From: CAYQQR01 sp964420035
Lineage (GTDB): Bacteria > Bacteroidota > Bacteroidia > Bacteroidales > SM23-62
Direction: 5' to 3'
Assembly: GCA_964420035.1 (NCBI GenBank)
Contig: CAYQQR010000044.1
Span: 1-35,446 of the forward strand
DNA length: 35,446 bases
The notes beneath the pieces were generated by a model. It was not told where the DNA came from. It worked only from the letters and a program-made list of their open reading frames with translations, and did no database searches. The position numbers and the translations under genes are program-made. Positions within the stretch are counted from its first letter, which is position 1; each line of letters opens with the position of its first letter. Below are positions 7,917 to 15,488 of this stretch, piece after piece.

Positions 7917-8104
7917 GCTGGCGTATCGATGTAAAACCGGGAATCAAGACCTGCCCTTCCTGTGGAAAGCCATTTCGCTGTGAAGGGGAGCAGGATTGCT
8001 GGTGCGAATCCTACCCGATCCACCGGAAGGATATGGTGCGGTTGATGCGGGATTACGACGATTGTCTCTGTCCGGAATGCCTGAGGGAGTATGCCGAGGA
8101 GTGA
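7913..8104 (+). CDS. Small cysteine-rich CWC-type protein
   Basis: The 63-residue product has two Cys pairs, Cys-Pro-x-Cys-Gly-Lys-Pro-Phe and Cys-x-Cys-Pro-x-Cys, separated by Cys-Trp-Cys. This matches the Cys-rich CWC family, small presumed zinc-binding proteins of unknown role. The start codon overlaps the folB stop (ATGA), so the two are translationally coupled and form one operon. It is not known to take part in folate synthesis. Confidence 0.85.
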   Translation: MSWRIDVKPGIKTCPSCGKPFRCEGEQDCWCESYPIHRKDMVRLMRDYDDCLCPECLREYAEE

Positions 8105-8140
8105 GGGTCAGAATCTAGTTTGAAGCCTTCATTTCTCTAA

Positions 8141-8228
8141 GTCTCTAAGTCTCTAAGTCTCTAAGTCTCTAAGTCTCTAAGTCTCTAAGTCTCTATGTCT
8201 CTGTGTCTCTGTGTCTCTGTGTCTCTGT
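8141..8228 (+). repeat. Left octamer tract of four-helix-bundle element B
   Basis: Eleven perfect-length 8-bp units follow one another: six GTCTCTAA, one GTCTCTAT and four GTCTCTGT, preceded by a partial TTCTCTAA. The core GTCTC is invariant and only the last three bases vary. It lies 127 bp before the second four-helix-bundle gene. The remaining parts of the 8105-8355 gap show no gene. Confidence 0.92.
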
Positions 8229-8355
8229 GTTTTGGTATTTAAGAGTAGTTGGATATATTGATGGATTTAGATAGAATGCTTATAAATAACATTCACTAAT
8301 GAAATTTTCCTGTGATCCGATTACGATATTTTACTTCTGCAGGGATTAAGGAGAA

Positions 8356-8829
8356 ATGGCATCAATTAAAAAATTTGAGGACATTAAATGCTGGCAAAAT
8401 GCCAGGATTTTGAATAAGCAATTATTCATACTAACAAATCGTCCGGACTTTAATAATGAATACAGGTTCAGATCCCAATTAAGGGCATCTGCCGGATCCG
8501 TTATGGACAATATCGCCGAAGGTTATGAACGCGGCGGAGATAAAGAGTTTATTCAGTTTTTATACATCTCCAAGGGTTCCCTCGGTGAAGTAAAATCCCA
8601 GGTATACCGGGCATTTGATTTTAAGTATTTTTCGGTTACTGAAAAGAATGAATTAATGGCTAAAATAGAATCGATTTCAGCTCAAATAAAGGCCCTTATA
8701 GAGTATTTAAAAGAATCGAATTTCTCCGGGATTAAATACAAGTCCAATAAACCTAAAAATCCACCAGACGGTCAGACTCGAGACCCTGAGACAATGAGAC
8801 CCCGAGACGATGAGACTCCGAGACGATGA
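8356..8829 (+). CDS. Four-helix-bundle protein (23S rRNA IVP/S23 family), element B
   Basis: This 157-residue protein shares with the 2729 gene the N-terminal Lys-Phe-Glu-x-x-x-Cys-Trp-Gln-x-Ala-Arg, Met-Asp-Asn-Ile-Ala-Glu-Gly, Glu-Arg-Gly-Gly and Gly-Ser-Leu-Gly-Glu-Val-Lys-Ser-Gln-Val-Tyr-Arg-Ala-Phe-Asp. The helical bundle ends near residue 125. The last 20 residues are encoded by the right octamer tract and repeat Arg-Asp-Asp-Glu-Thr-type text, with the TGA formed inside the tract. Members of this family are encoded in 23S rRNA intervening sequences in some bacteria, but no rRNA gene is present here. A role for the flanking arrays is inferred only from their repeated association. Confidence 0.88.
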   Translation: MASIKKFEDIKCWQNARILNKQLFILTNRPDFNNEYRFRSQLRASAGSVMDNIAEGYERGGDKEFIQFLYISKGSLGEVKSQVYRAFDFKYFSVTEKNELMAKIESISAQIKALIEYLKESNFSGIKYKSNKPKNPPDGQTRDPETMRPRDDETPRR

Positions 8830-8834
8830 GACAG
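8780..8834 (+). repeat. Right inverted octamer tract of element B
   Basis: Units are GAGACCCT, GAGACAAT, GAGACCCC, GAGACGAT, GAGACTCC, GAGACGAT and GAGACAG. Period 8 and the invariant GAGAC core are the exact inverse of the GTCTC core of the left tract, with three variable bases per unit on both sides. The gene's stop codon lies within it. Confidence 0.9.
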
Positions 8835-8844
8835 ATTTGACAGC

Positions 8845-9333
8845 CTACTTACACCTTCGCTTACAGAACTCGAAATACATCCCCCAGTTCCCTGGTGCAT
8901 TGATGCGCTGACCTTCGGCCCAGGCGGATTCCTCCTGGTTGTTTTCGCCTTTTACTTCGGCATGAAAGGCAATTACCGGGCATTCGGGGAGATCGGCCAT
9001 TTTGAATTCAAAAACCTGAGCACCCACGGGTTCTTCAAATTCCTCCTTGTCGGGGAAATGTCCCGGCACGGGGTTGCCTGCAGGATTCACCGGCAAAGCA
9101 TCCAGGGTTCCGATGTACAGGTGGGATTCTTCCAGCAACCATCCTTCCCGGGTCATGTATACCTGCACCACCAGGTTTTCCTGGTTGTTGTAAACGATCA
9201 CCTGGCCGACGGGCAGGTCTTGTCCGGCAAGTAAAGGAACGGTCAGTGCCGTACCACAGATGGCGGCAGGGTCGACCACCGGGGTTCCCGGGAAATTAAG
9301 GCCCAGGAACAAACTAAGCAGAATAAGTCGCAT
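8845..9333 (-). CDS. Exported protein of unknown function
   Basis: The 162-residue product starts with a signal peptide (Met-Arg-Leu-Ile-Leu-Leu). An in-frame upstream start would add 24 residues encoded by the tRNA-Cys gene and is rejected. The mature part carries Leu-Leu-Ala-Gly-Gln, Val-Gly-x-Val, Leu-Val-Val-Gln-Val-Tyr, Gly-Trp and Glu-Ser-His-Leu-Tyr-Ile-Gly-Thr-Leu. This order resembles a beta-sandwich domain I have seen in Bacteroidota and archaeal secreted proteins (AGQ...VG.V...L.V.Y...GW.L.E.HL), for which I know no function. It ends with a basic Cys-containing tail. Confidence 0.65.
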   Translation of the reverse strand: MRLILLSLFLGLNFPGTPVVDPAAICGTALTVPLLAGQDLPVGQVIVYNNQENLVVQVYMTREGWLLEESHLYIGTLDALPVNPAGNPVPGHFPDKEEFEEPVGAQVFEFKMADLPECPVIAFHAEVKGENNQEESAWAEGQRINAPGNWGMYFEFCKRRCK

Positions 9334-9348
9334 GGCGTGAAAGATTAG

Positions 9349-9419
9349 AGGTCGCGGGCGGATTCGAACCGCCGTACGCGGTTTTGCAGACCACTGCCTA
9401 GCCACTCGGCCACGCGACC
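9349..9419 (-). tRNA. tRNA-Cys (GCA)
   Basis: All arms fold: acceptor GGTCGCG/CGCGACC, D-arm GCC/GGC, anticodon stem GTGGT/ACCGC with loop CTGCAAA (anticodon GCA), a 4-nt variable loop, and T-stem GGCGG/CCGCC with loop TTCGAAT. The discriminator is T, as usual for tRNA-Cys. CCA is not encoded. It is the only intact tRNA in the window. Confidence 0.96.
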
Positions 9420-9445
9420 TGGTTTTTTCAATACGTCAATATCCT

Positions 9446-9543
9446 GATCGCGGGCGGATTCTCCCGAAGGGATGCCTATGGCAGAACCGCCGTACGCGGT
9501 TTTGTCCCGAGTACTCGGGGCCTAGCCACTCGGCCACGCGACC
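9446..9543 (-). pseudogene. Disrupted tRNA-Cys copy with palindromic insertions
   Basis: This segment repeats the tRNA-Cys sequence, including the acceptor stem (one G-U pair), D-arm, 3' anticodon-stem half, variable loop and T-stem. It has two differences. On the plus strand CAGACCACT, covering the anticodon and 5' stem, is replaced by a 15-nt block TCCCGAGTACTCGGG (9505-9519). A 22-nt block at 9462-9483, made of two 11-nt hairpins (TCCC-GAA-GGGA and TGCC-TAT-GGCA), splits the T-loop between TTC and GAA. No anticodon remains, so it cannot act as tRNA-Cys. Confidence 0.9.
9462..9483. mobile_element. 22-nt double-hairpin insertion in the tRNA-Cys copy
   Basis: Two abutting 11-nt units, each with a 4-bp perfect stem and a 3-nt loop, interrupt an otherwise matching T-loop. 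The exactness of the junctions points to insertion of a small palindromic element rather than drift. Whether it moves is unknown. Confidence 0.5.
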
Positions 9544-9589
9544 CTTGTTTGGATTGCAAAGATATTAATTCCTGTGTAATTGCGCCAAA

Positions 9590-11236
9590 TCATTGGTCTT
9601 CCGATACATACCATTTTGCAATGGTATGCGCTGCTTTAATTTTTTCAAGCAGTTCGGCCATTTCCCTTAATTTTTCGGGATTTTCGCCAGCAAGGTTATG
9701 TTCCTCGAGCGGATCGGTTTGCAGGTCGAAAAGGTATTCGGTATCTTCCGGTGCAATCAGGTGCATTTTATTTTCATCGCCCTTGTTATGCCTGTTATAA
9801 GCCCATGCCGAACGTTCATTTGCTTCGATATATTTCCATTTGCCCACGCGCAATCCAAGCCCATCGCTTGATTGTTGTACGATGTACTCATTTCCGTTTT
9901 CTGATTCTCCCAGAAGGGCGGGTAACACATTGCGGCTGTCAAAGAATTGATCTTCAGGCAGTTTTCCACCAACCAAATCAGCAAAGGAAGCAAGGAAATC
10001 AACCTGGCTTAGCAGCGCGTTTGACACTTTCCCTTTTTCGACGCGTGAAGGCCACTGAATAAGAGTTGGCATACGGGTACCTCCTTCGTAAGCAATGTAT
10101 TTACCACCTTTTAATCCGGCGCCGGGATCATGCCCGTTATGATCTTCGAGCGTCCCGTCATAATACCCGTCGAAAAACACCGGGCCGTTATCACTCGAGA
10201 AAATAATGATGGTATTATCCCATAGGTCATTTTCCTTCAGCACGCGCAGCATTTCACCAACAATCCAGTCGAGTTCATGAACGTGGTCACCCCTGAGCCC
10301 CGCGCCGCTTGTTCCGACAAAACGTGGGTCAGGTATTCGGGGAACATGGTTCTGGTGCATGGACAGGAACAGGAAAAAAGGCTTTCCGTCTTCTTGTGTG
10401 ATGAAGGCTTCAGCCTTTCGGGCAAATACATCGGTCATCGTTTCATCATCCCACCAGGCTGCTTTACCGCCAGTCATGTGTCCTATACGGCTGATTCCAT
10501 TAACTATAGTTCCCGAGTGCTGAATATCGGCTCCATAGCGCAGCAGTTCGGGATGGCTCAAACCTGTAGGAAGATTGCCCACCAAGGCATCGCTTTGTCC
10601 CTGGCCAAATTTTCCGAACCGTTTTTCCTGGAATTCGTGGTGCGCCTCTTTAGGGTATTTTATATACAAGGGGTCGGCGGTGTCGAGGTTATGCACCCTG
10701 TGTCCGTCGATATAGACCGTCGGCACGCGGTCGTTAGTGACAGGCAGCAAAAACGATTCGTCGAAGCCTGTTTCAAGAGGGCCCGGTTTAATTTCGGAAT
10801 TCCAGTCGATACCGGCAAACTTGTCGCCAAGACCCAGGTGCCATTTGCCGACAATTCCCGTTCGGTAACCATTTTGGTGAAGCATTTCAGGCAAAGTAAA
10901 GCTGGCGGGTTCTATGCACATGGGATCCTCGGCCGAAAGTATACCCGAACCGGATAAGCGAAATGCATATTTGCCGGTAAGCAGCGAAAAACGGCTCGGC
11001 GTACACATCGCCGATGTTGCATAAGCGTTGGTGAACCGGATACCGTTTTCAGCAACGGCATCAATGTTTGGTGTTCGTATCAGTTCTGCACCGTAACAAC
11101 CCAGGTCTCCTATGCCTACATCATCGGCATAAATTATCAGGATATTGGGCTTTTGCTCTTTTTCCGAATTCTTTGAGGAAGAACAGCCATAGACAAGAAA
11201 CAAATAGACTAATAAGGAAAAAACTAATTTTTGCAT
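9590..11236 (-). CDS. Sulfatase lipoprotein (arylsulfatase family)
   Basis: The 548-residue protein belongs to the type I, formylglycine-dependent sulfatases. The motif Cys-Thr-Pro-Ser-Arg places the cysteine to be oxidised to formylglycine at residue 78. Metal-binding Asp-Asp follows Ile-Ile-Tyr-Ala near residue 38, and a second site, Phe-Ser-Ser-Asp-Asn-Gly, lies in the middle. A lipoprotein signal puts the acylated Cys at residue 18. I start at 11236 because the ATG 30 bp upstream adds no signal-like sequence. It hydrolyses sulfate esters, probably on sulfated glycans. No maturase gene is in view. It lies between a tRNA-Cys pseudogene and a tRNA-Cys relic and transcribes toward the tRNA genes, which suggests acquisition by insertion at this locus. 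Confidence 0.92.
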   Translation of the reverse strand: MQKLVFSLLVYLFLVYGCSSSKNSEKEQKPNILIIYADDVGIGDLGCYGAELIRTPNIDAVAENGIRFTNAYATSAMCTPSRFSLLTGKYAFRLSGSGILSAEDPMCIEPASFTLPEMLHQNGYRTGIVGKWHLGLGDKFAGIDWNSEIKPGPLETGFDESFLLPVTNDRVPTVYIDGHRVHNLDTADPLYIKYPKEAHHEFQEKRFGKFGQGQSDALVGNLPTGLSHPELLRYGADIQHSGTIVNGISRIGHMTGGKAAWWDDETMTDVFARKAEAFITQEDGKPFFLFLSMHQNHVPRIPDPRFVGTSGAGLRGDHVHELDWIVGEMLRVLKENDLWDNTIIIFSSDNGPVFFDGYYDGTLEDHNGHDPGAGLKGGKYIAYEGGTRMPTLIQWPSRVEKGKVSNALLSQVDFLASFADLVGGKLPEDQFFDSRNVLPALLGESENGNEYIVQQSSDGLGLRVGKWKYIEANERSAWAYNRHNKGDENKMHLIAPEDTEYLFDLQTDPLEEHNLAGENPEKLREMAELLEKIKAAHTIAKWYVSEDQ

Positions 11237-11491
11237 GATAATCTCAAACTTAAGTCCGGTAAACAAAGATATAAAAGTTTAGAAAGGCTGAATACCCGCG
11301 CGATTATAATGATACCGGCGGTACGCCTGAAGCGACACTTTCCTTTTCTGGATCGGGCGGTTATAGCAGGGTAAGGGGAAAACAATAAAAATTCTCATTG
11401 CATTTGAATATGATTTTCCCAGACACGCACCCAAAGATATACTTCCCCGCATCAGAATGTTATGGAGTACCATCCCGGCCGGTGGACCGGT

Positions 11492-11554
11492 GCCACCCGG
11501 CCACGCGAAGATTGATTGAATTGCTGAGATGTTAAATCCTCTGTAATAGCACCA
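11492..11554 (-). pseudogene. Relic of tRNA-Cys 5' end and its upstream flank
   Basis: CCACCCGGCCACGCGA (11493-11508) matches 15 of 16 positions of the tRNA-Cys 5' end (complement). The following 44 bp match the flank upstream of the pseudogene copy (9544-9587) at 34 of 44 positions by hand alignment. Just left of it, CCGGTGGACCGG is a hairpin in the place of the tRNA body. It is in direct orientation with the 9446-9543 copy, so the sulfatase gene lies between direct repeats. The rest of the 11237-11640 gap shows no gene. Confidence 0.6.
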
Positions 11555-11640
11555 GGCTACCGGGCGGAGAAGGAATAGTCCGCTACCGGCCTCTGCAAAA
11601 TGAAGTGGCAGGAGATTTTTCTGATCAACTGGTTTTTTGC

Positions 11641-12207
11641 TTATTTGTCATGGAAGACCGTAATGGTTGAACAACCCATATATCCGGGAGCACCATCAAA
11701 CAGAATCTGGACCGGATCGGTTCCTGAAATATGGCTTATTTTCAATATTAGATATTTGTTCCTTCCTGACATGGGGTTTGTTCCTTCCAGTGGGCTTTGA
11801 GCGGGATCTTGCTTGATCTGGCAAGCCGTTGTTTCATTTATGTGGGGGATCTCCACATTTTCCGTCACAATTAGTGTTTCATCACTGCCATCCTTCAGGA
11901 TGAGATCCAGCCTGACCTCGCAATCGGAATCCGTGTAAAAGGTAAGGTCACATCCAACAATGCCCTTTACAATGTTCCTTTCAAGATAAATATCCCAGGA
12001 TACGGAATTAAGCTGGTTGCCAGGATAGATATAATTGGCTATATAATTCCACTCACCGGAAGAACCGGGGGTTTGACTCAGTTTGCCTTCATGCCTCAAA
12101 TAATAAGTAACCGGCTCGGCAACCTTAAATTCTTCAGACTCATCTTTCTCACAGGAAAGGACAAGGGGGATCAGCAGGAACAAATGAAATAAATAGTTAT
12201 TTCTCAT
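11641..12207 (-). CDS. Hypothetical lipoprotein
   Basis: The 188-residue protein has a lipoprotein signal with Cys at residue 19 (Leu-Val-Leu-Ser-Cys), followed by an acidic stretch. The mature domain looks all-beta, with several Cys (two near the middle, Gly-Cys-Asp and Asp-Cys-Glu, and one near the C-terminus) that could form disulfides. I recognise no family. It lies 58 bp downstream of the next exported gene on the same strand and could be co-transcribed with it. Confidence 0.65.
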   Translation of the reverse strand: MRNNYLFHLFLLIPLVLSCEKDESEEFKVAEPVTYYLRHEGKLSQTPGSSGEWNYIANYIYPGNQLNSVSWDIYLERNIVKGIVGCDLTFYTDSDCEVRLDLILKDGSDETLIVTENVEIPHINETTACQIKQDPAQSPLEGTNPMSGRNKYLILKISHISGTDPVQILFDGAPGYMGCSTITVFHDK

Positions 12208-12265
12208 AATTTCTCTGTATATTTTGTTGGCGATAAATTCAGAAAGTATCAGTTAAAGTTGCTCA

Positions 12266-13021
12266 TTAGAATTTTGCCTTAATGGAAAAAATAAATTCAT
12301 TATTGGGGCCCATTACCAGTGCGAAGCTTGTTTTCTTTTTTTCTTTTCCCCTGCGGATATACTGGTAAACCGAATATCCGACTGATACGACCGATATTCC
12401 ACCCAAAATATAACTCATAGTATAGAATGCATCAGCATTTTTGCTGGCCTGGTTATAATCTTCAAGGCTCTCGGCCCGGTTCTTTTCCTTAATATATCCA
12501 TTGGCTTTAAAAGCACAGGCAACAGCACCCACGCCACAAGCCAGACCTCCTATCAATGCCCCTTCACGTTTCATTTCAAACTGAGAACCTCCTTTCGCTC
12601 CCTGTTGCATCTGATCCATAATCAGGGCCAGGGTGGGATCCACCGGTCCCTTTTTAGCCGAAACGATACGAATGAGAGGCCGGGCACTTGCTGACAGGCT
12701 CTCAACATCGTCAAAGATATTCCATACAATACGCTTATTTTCGCCCCCCTGAATATCTTTTTCAACATCACCGAAAACCGTTGAAGGCCTGATCTTATTA
12801 TTCTTCCCATCAATGAAGAATAGTTCAATCTCATAACGTTCCAGGGGGGAGGTGTTGACCAGATCATAAACGATAACAATCTCATTTTCTTCAGGATCAA
12901 AATAAAAGTGCACATTACTCACCTCGGGTTGTTTGTCCTGCGAATAAAGAGTGGCGGTTGGCGAGGCAAACATAAGAAGTATCAGGAACCATGTCTTTTC
13001 ATGAAGACACATATAACACAT
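12266..13021 (-). CDS. Exported protein with Ig-like domain and membrane segments
   Basis: The 251-residue protein has an N-terminal signal (core about residues 10-27). Residues about 33-125 form an Ig-like sandwich (Phe-Tyr-Phe-Asp-Pro-Glu-Glu-Asn, Val-Tyr-Asp-Leu, Trp-Asn-Ile-Phe-Asp-Asp). Two hydrophobic Gly/Ala-rich segments follow (about 152-170 and 200-218), and the product ends with a Lys-Arg loop and a short strand. Proteins with this plan sit next to caspase-like or WG-repeat genes in other Bacteroidota as far as I recall. Here such a gene is divergent to it across 266 bp. Function is unknown. Confidence 0.6.
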   Translation of the reverse strand: MCYMCLHEKTWFLILLMFASPTATLYSQDKQPEVSNVHFYFDPEENEIVIVYDLVNTSPLERYEIELFFIDGKNNKIRPSTVFGDVEKDIQGGENKRIVWNIFDDVESLSASARPLIRIVSAKKGPVDPTLALIMDQMQQGAKGGSQFEMKREGALIGGLACGVGAVACAFKANGYIKEKNRAESLEDYNQASKNADAFYTMSYILGGISVVSVGYSVYQYIRRGKEKKKTSFALVMGPNNEFIFSIKAKF

Positions 13022-13086
13022 TTCCTTAGGCTAGTTTCAAATATATTAAAATGCTGAGAATAAAGCAATTTAATCCGCCTTCGCGA

Positions 13087-13191
13087 TCCGCTTCGGCGGA
13101 CGGGAAGGCTGTATATAATTGGCTTCGTCGGGCTCTTAAACCCGGTTCCCCGGAGCTTGTTCCGGAATTCAGGGTCCGGGGCTTGCCCCGG
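13087..13191. repeat. Hairpin-rich intergenic repeat
   Basis: Three hairpins lie in 105 bp: TCCGC-TTCG-GCGGA (13087-13100), CCGGA-GCTTGT-TCCGG (13150-13165) and CCGGGG-CTTG-CCCCGG (13176-13191). GC content is well above the flanks. It lies in the gap between two divergent genes, resembles dispersed palindromic repeats and has no convincing coding capacity. Confidence 0.6.
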
Positions 13192-13287
13192 GGTTCATAC
13201 CAGTTGATTGGTTTTGATGAAATTACAATTTGTAATGGTATCAATATTTAGTAACTTGAAATACTAATCCTCCAAAAATCTGTTTGA

Positions 13288-15021
13288 ATGATAATCCATG
13301 GTATATCGCTTCATTTTTTTAATCATAAACCGCGACACATTATTCTGATCTTTTTTTTGTTTGTTCCTTTTTTCTGCTCTTCATTGCTATCACAAAACTG
13401 GCTTTCCATTGCTTACCAGAAAGGTAAATATGGTTTTATCGATGAAACAGGCCGGTGGAAAATAAAACCGGTTTATGAAGAAGCCACCGGGTTTTCTTAC
13501 GGACTGGCTGCCGTAAAATCAAAAATCAAATGGGGTTATATTGATAATAAAGGTGATTATGTAATTCCATCTGAGTTTGATGATGCAAGCCCTTTTTTCA
13601 AAAGACATTTCGCGGTTGTGACAAAAGGTCAGAATAAGTTTTACATTAACCGGAAGGGCAATATTCTGTTCGACACAACCCGGGAAATGACCATATTCTA
13701 CGAAGGCCTCGCGGCTTTCAGAATGAACGGCAAATACGGATTCATCGATGAAAACCACCAGTGGGAGATCCTTCCGGTATACGATCAGGTTTGGCCGTTC
13801 CGAAATGGAATGGCCAGGGTCAAGAAAAGAGGTCAATGGATCTATATTAACAGACAAGGAGAGGAAATAAACGATATGCCACTTGACTTTGCCGGTTCCG
13901 GAAGGGAAGAGCTTTTTTTCAAAAAAAGCAAGGATCGGAAATGGGGTCTGGTCAATGCTCACGGAGATTGGGTTATTTCGCCCATTTATGAGGGTATAAA
14001 ATATTTTTCAGAAGGCCTTGCACCGGTAAAAATAAACGACCTGTGGGGATATATTAACAGGAAAGGCGAGATAGTGATCGAACCGGCATATGATGATGCT
14101 TTTTGTTTTACCCATGGATTAGGATGTATTGAAAGAAACGGCAAATACGGTTGTGTGAATACTTCTGGCAAATTGGTAATAAATCCTGATTTTGACGAGC
14201 CGCTTTATTTTCATTTTGCCGAAGATTACTACGTGCTTGATGAAAAATTTATTGCAGAGGAAATTGACGATATCATACCAAGGGCCGAAATCCAGGTTCC
14301 GGAACCGGATATCGCCTTGTACGACTTATATGTCCCGGAAGACAGGCGACTTGCCCTGGTTATCGGGAATTCCGATTATAAGAGGGGCGGCTATCTTTCC
14401 AACCCGGAAAACGATGCAAGGGACATGGCCGAAATTTTGAGAATACTGGGATTTGAAACCATGGTATACTTCAATGCCAACCAGAATACCATGATACGGG
14501 CTATTGATGAATTCGGGAAGCGGCTCAAGCAATATGATACAGGCCTGTTTTTCTACGCGGGGCATGGCATTCAGGTTAAGGGCTTTAATTACCTGATACC
14601 TGTCGATGCCCATCTGGAAAGTGAAGCTGATGTGGAATATAAGTGTGTCGAGGCAGGAAGGCTGCTCAGCAGAATGGAGGAATCGGGCAGCAAGGTCAAC
14701 ATTGTTATTCTGGATGCCTGCCGGAACAATCCCTTTGAAAGAAGCTGGACACGTAATGCGCAGGGACAAGGCCTTGCTTTCATGAACGCACCTTCGGGTT
14801 CACTGATCGCGTATGCCACTGCACCCGGCAGCACTGCATCTGACGGAACCGGTAAAAACGGCCTTTATACTTCTTCGCTACTTAAATACCTGAACGAATC
14901 GGGTCTGACAATTCTGGAAGTGTTTCAGAAAGTGCGTTCTGAAGTACGGGTAAAATCAAACAACCGCCAAATACCCTGGGAGTCTACTTCTTTGGAAGGG
15001 AATTATACGTTAAGAAAATAA
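13288..15021 (+). CDS. WG-repeat protein with C-terminal caspase-like domain, exported
   Basis: The 577-residue protein has an N-terminal hydrophobic signal (about residues 17-36). Residues about 40-310 hold eight WG repeats (Lys-Tyr-Gly-Phe-Ile-Asp type), a likely ligand-binding beta solenoid. Residues about 350-577 are a caspase-like peptidase C14 domain: Leu-Ala-Leu-Val-Ile-Gly-Asn opens it, His426 lies in Tyr-Ala-Gly-His-Gly, and Cys478 in Leu-Asp-Ala-Cys-Arg-Asn-Asn-Pro-Phe. Both catalytic residues are present, so it is probably an active protease of Arg/Lys or Asp specificity. Its substrate is unknown. The signal puts both domains outside the cytoplasm. Roles in signalling, surface processing or defence are all conceivable. 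Confidence 0.88.
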   Translation: MIIHGISLHFFNHKPRHIILIFFLFVPFFCSSLLSQNWLSIAYQKGKYGFIDETGRWKIKPVYEEATGFSYGLAAVKSKIKWGYIDNKGDYVIPSEFDDASPFFKRHFAVVTKGQNKFYINRKGNILFDTTREMTIFYEGLAAFRMNGKYGFIDENHQWEILPVYDQVWPFRNGMARVKKRGQWIYINRQGEEINDMPLDFAGSGREELFFKKSKDRKWGLVNAHGDWVISPIYEGIKYFSEGLAPVKINDLWGYINRKGEIVIEPAYDDAFCFTHGLGCIERNGKYGCVNTSGKLVINPDFDEPLYFHFAEDYYVLDEKFIAEEIDDIIPRAEIQVPEPDIALYDLYVPEDRRLALVIGNSDYKRGGYLSNPENDARDMAEILRILGFETMVYFNANQNTMIRAIDEFGKRLKQYDTGLFFYAGHGIQVKGFNYLIPVDAHLESEADVEYKCVEAGRLLSRMEESGSKVNIVILDACRNNPFERSWTRNAQGQGLAFMNAPSGSLIAYATAPGSTASDGTGKNGLYTSSLLKYLNESGLTILEVFQKVRSEVRVKSNNRQIPWESTSLEGNYTLRK

Positions 15022-15133
15022 TGGCAGGATCCCTGAAACTCAATCCACAGGTGTGTCTGAGGCTATTGTCAGTTTTCCCAATCATTGGGCTTTAAAAAAC
15101 TTGTATATATAACGCATTGTACTATTAAGATAA

Positions 15134-15433
15134 CCGTGCATTTACGGGTTTCAATGGCCTGTTATACAAGTGGCTGCATTCGGGGGAGAGAACGTTATTA
15201 TGATGCGAGACGGGTCCCCTTCTGTTAAACCTTACCTGAAGAATCCCGAGCAGGATTACCTGCCGGAAGTCTTTACGATAAAGTTGGATTTTGATCCCAC
15301 CGGTCTGCCCCTTTATACCTATCATGCACGCAATGATAACTCTTATTATGTTAAAAATATTCGCGTTGCCGAAGGAGGGGTGAAATATTATGACCGCTTC
15401 CTTCAGGAGGAAAGGTCAATAACAGGAGGGTAG
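15134..15433 (+). pseudogene. Possible gene fragment
   Basis: A 99-codon open stretch runs from just after a stop at 15131 to a TAG at 15431. It has protein-like composition (Tyr-Tyr-Val-Lys-Asn-Ile-Arg-Val, Leu-Asp-Phe-Asp-Pro-Thr-Gly) but no good ATG near its beginning; GTG 15170 or the Met-Met at 15200 are possible starts. It lacks a signal peptide and recognisable domain. I read it as the remnant of a longer exported protein, though a short real gene is possible. The rest of 15022-15488 shows nothing. Confidence 0.35.
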
Positions 15434-15488
15434 AATTTGTCAAGCTTTAAGCTCTAATTCCGCCCGTGACCTCAAATAAATCCCTTAG

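Noticed and set aside
2603..8834. Diversity-generating retroelement
   Set aside because: Four-helix-bundle genes resemble Avd, but there is no reverse transcriptase, template repeat or variable repeat in the window.
9334..9405. N-terminal extension of the 8845 gene
   Set aside because: It would be encoded by the tRNA-Cys gene, is very Arg-rich, and precedes a good signal peptide starting at 9333.
13026..13251. Short open frames on both strands of the 13.1 kb gap
   Set aside because: They read through palindromic repeats, have no start context and no domain; treated as repeat, not gene.
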